Source of the DNA: Acidobacteriota bacterium | Lineage (GTDB): Bacteria; Acidobacteriota; Blastocatellia; RBC074 | Length of the DNA: 9,226 bases | Direction of reading: 5' to 3' | Assembly: GCA_022614735.1 (NCBI GenBank) | Contig: JAKEHZ010000287.1 | Location: 1-9,226, forward strand | Part shown: positions 5,813 to 9,226 of the stretch, one piece after another | Position numbering within the stretch: the stretch's first letter is position 1 | How the letters are laid out: every line of letters begins with the position of its first letter | Made by a program: the position numbers and the translations under genes | Notes under the pieces: model-generated | The model's input: only the letters and a program-made list of their open reading frames with translations | What the model was told of the DNA's origin: nothing | The model's database searches: none

Positions 5813-5866
5813 AGGTGTAGAAAAACAGCCTGAAAACTATCACAGGCGCGCAATGATAGCAAGCTT

Positions 5867-7072
5867 ATGATTCTTACTCACAAAATAGTCGAGCAGCTGC
5901 AGGAAAAGTGGCCTCAATTCGTCGCCTTCGATGATTCTCTGCGCGACGAGGCCAAAGATTACAAGCATGCGTTGGGCAAACTCGCGGAAATCAGCGGAGA
6001 GAATTTGCTCTCACAACTCTCGAACGAGAAGACTCCCGGTGCGCTACCGACAGCTGAGTTCGAGACGGCGCCCAACCTCTGCCTGAAATTCCCCCTCGAA
6101 TTCGGCAACCACCAGGAAGCCCGGGCCTGGGCCTGCGATGCGCTGCTCAATCATACGACCTTTGCCGTTGATGGGAGTCAGATCAGGCACGATCCGGGAT
6201 TGAGCGTGCCAGTCGCTGCTGTGCAGGTCGCGTGGTTTGAAAATCGACATAGGCGTGAAGCCAGTTATACCAAGGACATCACATTCGAAATCCTCACGCC
6301 TGAAGAGCTGCTTGTCGAGTTCAACGGAGATCGCATATTTTCCGAACAGACTGTCAGTACACGTCGCTTCGAGCTCGAGATCGAAACGCTGTGCAATTTG
6401 ATGCAGAAGCTGGCGACGGAAAGAGAACAATCATCGCGATTGCCCGTCGCCTTATTTGACAGCTCGCTCGTCATCTCGTTCGCGGACCGCCTGCAGGAAG
6501 AGATGCGCGCGCGCCACGTCAATGCCATGCTCAGGCTGCTGCGCTGTTCAAAGCAGACCGGCATACCTGTCGTCGGCTACATCGACTCGAGCTATGCGCG
6601 TGATTTGACAAATATGCTCGCTCATTGCTTCAGTCTCAATGAGGCTTGCCGGGTGCATGATGCGCAACTCGTCAGCGGCAGACTGGAGTGGGGAGCGCGC
6701 ACACCGCTTTTCATTTGCGCGCGAGGCGGCGCTGACCGCAAACGCGCAGGCGTGCTCGAAAGTTTCGAGGAGTACCGCCGTGGCATCGGTTTTCTTTACC
6801 TCAGGACCAACTCTTCGACTCCGCCTGCGCGATTGGAGATCCCTCTCTGGGTATATGAGCAGGGACTGCTCAACGAAGTGATCGACATCATCCGCGCCGA
6901 GGTGATCGTCGGCAACGGCTATCCTTATGTGATCGAGACGTCTGATGCCGCCGCAGTGATCACTTCCCGCGAACGCGAAGCGTTTTACGCAATCTTTCAA
7001 CGCTTCGCCAGCGAGCAGGGGGTCGAGTTGAGAGTTTCACAGAAAGCGACGAGTAAACTGAGGAGAAGATAA
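5867..7072 (+). CDS. nurA: NurA-domain DNA repair nuclease
   Basis: The product is 401 residues. NurA is the 5'-3' nuclease that works with the hexameric translocase HerA in DNA end resection and in some phage-defence systems. The family marks are FAVDGSQI (99-106; D102 is the expected first metal ligand), a following AAVQVAWFE strand, ALFDSSLVI (195-203; D198) and the long helix RLQEEMRARHVNAMLRLL. Then come VVGYIDSS (235-242), IPLWVYEQG (325-333) and the closing VIVGNGYPYVIETSDAAAVI (346-365), with REREAFYAIFQRFASEQG after it. At the end of the GYPY motif, where I recall archaeal members having AH, this protein has SD; I cannot say whether this is normal for the bacterial branch. The start has no good ribosome site (GCAAGCTT before ATG); no better in-frame start is seen. 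The gene is followed after 14 bases by dtd, so the two are likely co-transcribed. No herA is present in the window. Confidence 0.88.
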   Translation: MILTHKIVEQLQEKWPQFVAFDDSLRDEAKDYKHALGKLAEISGENLLSQLSNEKTPGALPTAEFETAPNLCLKFPLEFGNHQEARAWACDALLNHTTFAVDGSQIRHDPGLSVPVAAVQVAWFENRHRREASYTKDITFEILTPEELLVEFNGDRIFSEQTVSTRRFELEIETLCNLMQKLATEREQSSRLPVALFDSSLVISFADRLQEEMRARHVNAMLRLLRCSKQTGIPVVGYIDSSYARDLTNMLAHCFSLNEACRVHDAQLVSGRLEWGARTPLFICARGGADRKRAGVLESFEEYRRGIGFLYLRTNSSTPPARLEIPLWVYEQGLLNEVIDIIRAEVIVGNGYPYVIETSDAAAVITSREREAFYAIFQRFASEQGVELRVSQKATSKLRRR

Positions 7073-7086
7073 GCCCTCTTTCCCAT

Positions 7087-7542
7087 ATGCGTGCAGTCAT
7101 TCAACGTGTCATAAAAAGTAGTGTCTCGATCAGAGGCGAAGTCGTTGGCGCAATCAACGGCGGCCTGGTCATCCTGCTCGGCGTCGGCATCAATGATACT
7201 GAGACCGAGGTGGAATTGCTGGCTAACAAAATTGCCAATCTACGGATATTCGCGGACGCCGAAGGCAAATTCAACCTGTCCGCGCTCGACGTCAAATCCG
7301 AGATACTCGTCATTTCGCAGTTCACACTATATGCTGATTCGCGCAAAGGCCGGCGTCCAAGTTTCACCGAGGCCGCGCGCCCTGAAATCGCGATTCCTCT
7401 CTATGAAAAATTTGTCAGAGTCTTGCGGGGGATTGGCTTCAGAGTCGAGACCGGAGAATTTCAGGCTGAGATGCTGGTCGAAATTCATAACTCGGGACCA
7501 GTGACGATCTGGCTCGATACTGCCGATCTGTCAAGGAAGTAA
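7087..7542 (+). CDS. dtd: D-aminoacyl-tRNA deacylase (DTD)
   Basis: The product is 151 residues, the usual full length of the family. DTD removes D-amino acids and glycine wrongly attached to tRNAs, acting in the cytoplasm as a homodimer with RNA-based catalysis. The sequence begins MRAVIQRVIKSSVSIRGEVV, the normal N-terminus. The two active-site motifs are intact: SQFTLYAD (77-84) and NSGPVTIWLDT (135-145) with the Gly-cisPro chirality filter at G137-P138. Also typical are GLVILLGVGINDTE, NLRIFADAEGKFNLS and SRKGRRPSFTEAA. It follows nurA by 14 bases; the nearest purine-rich site (AGGAG, 7061-7065) lies about 21 bases before the ATG, so it is either inefficient or translation is coupled to nurA. 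Downstream it meets a large inverted repeat. Nothing is unusual in the protein itself. Confidence 0.96.
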   Translation: MRAVIQRVIKSSVSIRGEVVGAINGGLVILLGVGINDTETEVELLANKIANLRIFADAEGKFNLSALDVKSEILVISQFTLYADSRKGRRPSFTEAARPEIAIPLYEKFVRVLRGIGFRVETGEFQAEMLVEIHNSGPVTIWLDTADLSRK

Positions 7543-7554
7543 GACCCAAACTAC

Positions 7555-7636
7555 GTACAGCAACCTTTCCAGGTTGCTGTTGACTCACTGATGTGACCAT
7601 TGAGTAAACAACAGCAACCTGGAAAGGTTGCTGTAC
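7555..7636. repeat. REP/BIME-like element: two inverted 28-nt arms, each a hairpin
   Basis: The arm 7555-7582 (GTACAGCAACCTTTCC...) is the exact reverse complement of 7609-7636. Within each arm CAGCAACCT and AGGTTGCTG form a 9-bp hairpin around 4 bases, so the element can fold as one long stem or as two small ones. The 26-base spacer adds ACTCA/TGAGT pairing. It begins 13 bases after the dtd stop and could end its transcription, but no T-run follows. The structure matches paired palindromic repeats of the REP/BIME class; no RAYT-type transposase is in the window. Confidence 0.75.
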
Positions 7637-7651
7637 ATTTTCTGAGGTATC

Positions 7652-7689
7652 GTTCATGTCGTTCATGACGACGCCCGGAAACAATGAAA
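7652..7689 (+). promoter_or_regulatory. Conserved 38-nt leader element, copy 2, with micro-ORF MSFMTTP...
   Basis: This is 34/38 identical to the minus-strand copy at 3628-3591 and lies in the same orientation relative to its downstream gene. GAGG (7644-7647) precedes ATG 7656-7658, which opens MSFMTTPGNNESALGT and continues through the left arm of the next hairpin to TAG 7731-7733 (25 codons). In the other copy the micro-ORF stops after MSFMTTP because CCCGGA is CCCTGA there. Confidence 0.5.
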
Positions 7690-7692
7690 GCG

Positions 7693-7782
7693 CCCTGGGT
7701 ACGCATCGCTTCCAGCGTGCTGGTCTTCGATAGGCGGTCGTTACCGGAGACCTGGCACGCTGGAAGCGATGCGTACCCAGGG
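7693..7782. repeat. Perfect 28-bp inverted repeat upstream of the enolase-superfamily gene
   Basis: The arm 7693-7720 (CCCTGGGTACGCATCGCTTC...) is the exact reverse complement of 7755-7782; the spacer is 34 bases and adds GGTCT (7722-7726) with AGACC (7748-7752). The right arm ends 8 bases before AGGAG and 21 before the ATG at 7804. Transcription into the gene must pass through it, so it would form a very stable leader hairpin. The shape also fits a miniature inverted-repeat element. Confidence 0.8.
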
Positions 7783-7790
7783 ATTTCCAG

Positions 7791-7795
7791 AGGAG
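7791..7795 (+). promoter_or_regulatory. Shine-Dalgarno AGGAG for the enolase-superfamily gene
   Basis: AGGAG lies 8 bases before ATG 7804 and fixes the start so that the twin-arginine signal is included, rather than the later Met at residue 34 where the enzyme core begins. Confidence 0.75.
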
Positions 7796-7803
7796 ATTAA
7801 ATT

Positions 7804-9036
7804 ATGCATCGCCGTCGTTTCATCAAATCCGCGTTACTCGCTGTGCCCGGCGCGACGCTCGGCGCAGCCCTGCACGAAACACTCTGCGCATCACTACCGA
7901 AAATGAAGATCACTCGCGTGCGCTTCTACGAATCGCCGATCTCCCGCCCGATGTTCAATCAAAGCTTTCACATCGTCACAGTCGAGACCGATGCGGGCAT
8001 CACGGGCATTGGCGAAGGCGGATCACGCGACACTATGCGCGAATGCGCCGAGATGCTCATCGGCGAAAACCCGCTGCAGATTGATCGCTGCTGGCAGTTA
8101 ATGTACCGTGGGCGTTTTTATCCGGCCGGGCGCGAGAAGCTACATGCGATGGGCGCGCTCGATCTGGCGTTGTGGGACATCAAAGGGAAGGCGTTGGACG
8201 TGCCTCTTTACGAACTGCTCGGCGGTAAATCACGCGACCACGTTGAATGCTACTCGACCGGTTTCATCCGCACAAAGGGAGGGATCAAAGAGACAGCGAA
8301 GGCCACGATTGAGGCAGGTTTCCGCGCGTTTCGCACTTCAGTATCAGATCCCGGAGGTGAGACCGCTTTCATATCACAGCGGATGGTTACCAAGACACAT
8401 CAAAACTGCCTGGCGATCCGCGAGGGCGTCGGGCCCGATGCAGATTGGTGCATCGACTATCACACACGACTCGACTTCCCCGATGCCGTGCGTTTGAGCT
8501 CGCTGCTTGAGCCGCTCGAGCCTTACTTTTGCGAAGATCTGGTGCGCTCGGAAAACCCCGGCGTTTACCGTGAGTTGCGCAAACAGGTGAAAGTCCCCAT
8601 TGCGGTAGGCGAGCAATTTGGCACGCGTTGGGAGATCAATGAATTGATTGAACAACACCTGATTGATTACAACCGGGTGGCCATTCCGAACTGCGGCGGC
8701 CTTACTGAATACGCCAAGCTTGCTGCCATGTGCGAAACGCACTATGTGGGGCTGACGCCGCATTTCACAGGCCCGGTTTCAGAAGCTGCTCTCGTTCACG
8801 TCTGCGCGGCATTTTCGGGGCCGGTCCTCATGGAATTGGCCGGGACCTATCCACTCGATATTCCATATCTGCCCAAACATTTCGACTACCGGAATGGCAA
8901 GCTCTGGCCCAATGATCGTCCCGGTCTGGGAGTTGAGTTTGACGCGTCGAAGTTACAACTGACTGCGGAATTTGCTCAGCGCAATCAGCCGATCAGGATT
9001 TTCCGCCGGCCTGATGGCTCCTTGACCAACTGGTGA
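7804..9036 (+). CDS. Tat-exported mandelate racemase/muconate lactonizing enzyme family (enolase superfamily), acid-sugar dehydratase-like
   Basis: The product is 410 residues. Residues 1-30 are a twin-arginine signal (MHRRRFIKSALLAVPGATLG), so a folded enzyme is exported. The enzyme proper starts near residue 34 (MKITRVRFYESPI) with the N-terminal capping domain (ETDAGITGIGEGG, then GALDLALWDIKGKALDVPLY and LLGG). The barrel carries the metal ligands D218 (CIDYH), E244 (FCEDL) and E270 (AVGEQFG), and two histidines, H220 (in DYH) and H320 (LTPHFTG). The spacings 26, 26 and 50 between D, E, E and H equal those I recall for E. coli D-galactonate dehydratase (D183, E209, E235, H285, with H185). 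This places it in the two-histidine dehydratase group, which removes water from acid sugars. There is no Lys-x-Lys base; the corresponding place reads FRAFRTSVSD. The exact substrate is not readable from the sequence. Location outside the cytoplasm is uncommon for the superfamily and suggests carbohydrate breakdown in the periplasm. No sugar-pathway partners are in the window. Confidence 0.9.
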   Translation: MHRRRFIKSALLAVPGATLGAALHETLCASLPKMKITRVRFYESPISRPMFNQSFHIVTVETDAGITGIGEGGSRDTMRECAEMLIGENPLQIDRCWQLMYRGRFYPAGREKLHAMGALDLALWDIKGKALDVPLYELLGGKSRDHVECYSTGFIRTKGGIKETAKATIEAGFRAFRTSVSDPGGETAFISQRMVTKTHQNCLAIREGVGPDADWCIDYHTRLDFPDAVRLSSLLEPLEPYFCEDLVRSENPGVYRELRKQVKVPIAVGEQFGTRWEINELIEQHLIDYNRVAIPNCGGLTEYAKLAAMCETHYVGLTPHFTGPVSEAALVHVCAAFSGPVLMELAGTYPLDIPYLPKHFDYRNGKLWPNDRPGLGVEFDASKLQLTAEFAQRNQPIRIFRRPDGSLTNW

Positions 9037-9132
9037 GACAATAAGCTGAAGAAGGAAAACGGAACAAATGGAAATTCTATAGAGTCTGTTATTAACTTTG
9101 GGTTCGGCTCTTTGAAAACGACGCTTTCCCTA

Positions 9133-9226
9133 GCCCAGCCGTTCACGGCTGGGTAGCGATACACATAATCCCTAAGCCCGGTTCACCGGGCTTATCAGCA
9201 GGCTTCAGCCACAAGTTTGGCTAAAG
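9133..9226. repeat. Series of three intergenic hairpins, two with TTCA loops, open at window end
   Basis: First, CCCAGCCG-TTCA-CGGCTGGG (9134-9153, wobble to 9133/9154). Second, TAAGCCCGG-TTCA-CCGGGCTTA (9173-9194). Third, CTT.AGCCA-CAAGTT-TGGCT.AAG (9203-9226). The first two share the same loop but different stems. The series may terminate the enolase-superfamily transcript and looks like part of a dispersed repeat family that continues beyond the window. 9037-9132 shows no gene. Confidence 0.65.

Noticed and set aside
5791..5820. TTGATA followed by a possible -10 as nurA promoter
   Set aside because: No acceptable -10 hexamer at 16-18 bases spacing; assigning it would be guesswork.
6548..7000. 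150-codon minus-strand frame opposite nurA
   Set aside because: Antisense shadow of the well-supported nurA frame, as are the other long minus frames in nurA, the peptidase and the enolase-superfamily gene.
7555..9226. Repeats at the right side considered as a CRISPR array
   Set aside because: They are individual inverted repeats with unlike sequences and irregular spacing; there are no constant direct repeats with unique spacers and no cas genes.

Overview
The window looks like a chromosomal segment of an acidobacterium, probably of the Blastocatellia/Pyrinomonadaceae type. The best clue is a secreted protein ending in the TIGR03437 ('Solibacter') C-terminal domain, which is most common in Acidobacteriota. 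Supporting signs are the moderately GC-rich coding style, exported S58-peptidase and enolase-superfamily enzymes, and many intergenic hairpins. The lineage is an inference; no rRNA or tRNA gene is present.

Layout. 1-444: the 3' end of a TPR protein. 497-1548: a decayed tyrosine recombinase with at least five frame lesions and one nonsense codon, preceded by a perfect 10-bp inverted repeat. 1600-2171: a small AT-rich ORF of unknown function whose stop overlaps the TTG start of a DUF3303 protein; a 16-bp hairpin lies in the small ORF. 2348-3544 (minus): a secreted PKD + TIGR03437 protein with a strong hairpin in its leader. 3629-4160: a stretch without an intact gene, holding two minus-strand remnants (a GAF domain and a membrane-protein tail). 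4163-5350: an exported DmpA-type (S58) peptidase. 5418-5756 (minus): a STAS anti-sigma antagonist, convergent with the peptidase across a 19-bp inverted repeat. 5867-7542: nurA and dtd, close together on the plus strand and divergent from the STAS gene; two 14-bp operator-like repeats lie between them. 7555-7782: two large 28-bp inverted repeats. 7804-9036: a Tat-signal enolase-superfamily enzyme with the residue spacing I recall for galactonate dehydratase. 9133-9226: a series of three hairpins running off the end.

The genes do not form one pathway. Only nurA-dtd and the 1600/1893 pair look co-transcribed. The repair nuclease NurA has no HerA partner here. Three products carry export signals (TIGR03437 protein, S58 peptidase, enolase-superfamily enzyme).

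The most unusual signal is a 38-nt sequence, 34/38 identical, found in the same orientation upstream of two unrelated exported-protein genes (minus 3628-3591 and plus 7652-7689). In both places it contains a Shine-Dalgarno-like motif and an ATG opening a micro-ORF beginning MSFMTTP, and it is followed by a perfect hairpin and then the downstream gene's own ribosome binding site. It could be a shared leader/attenuator module or the end of a dispersed repeat; the sequence alone cannot decide.
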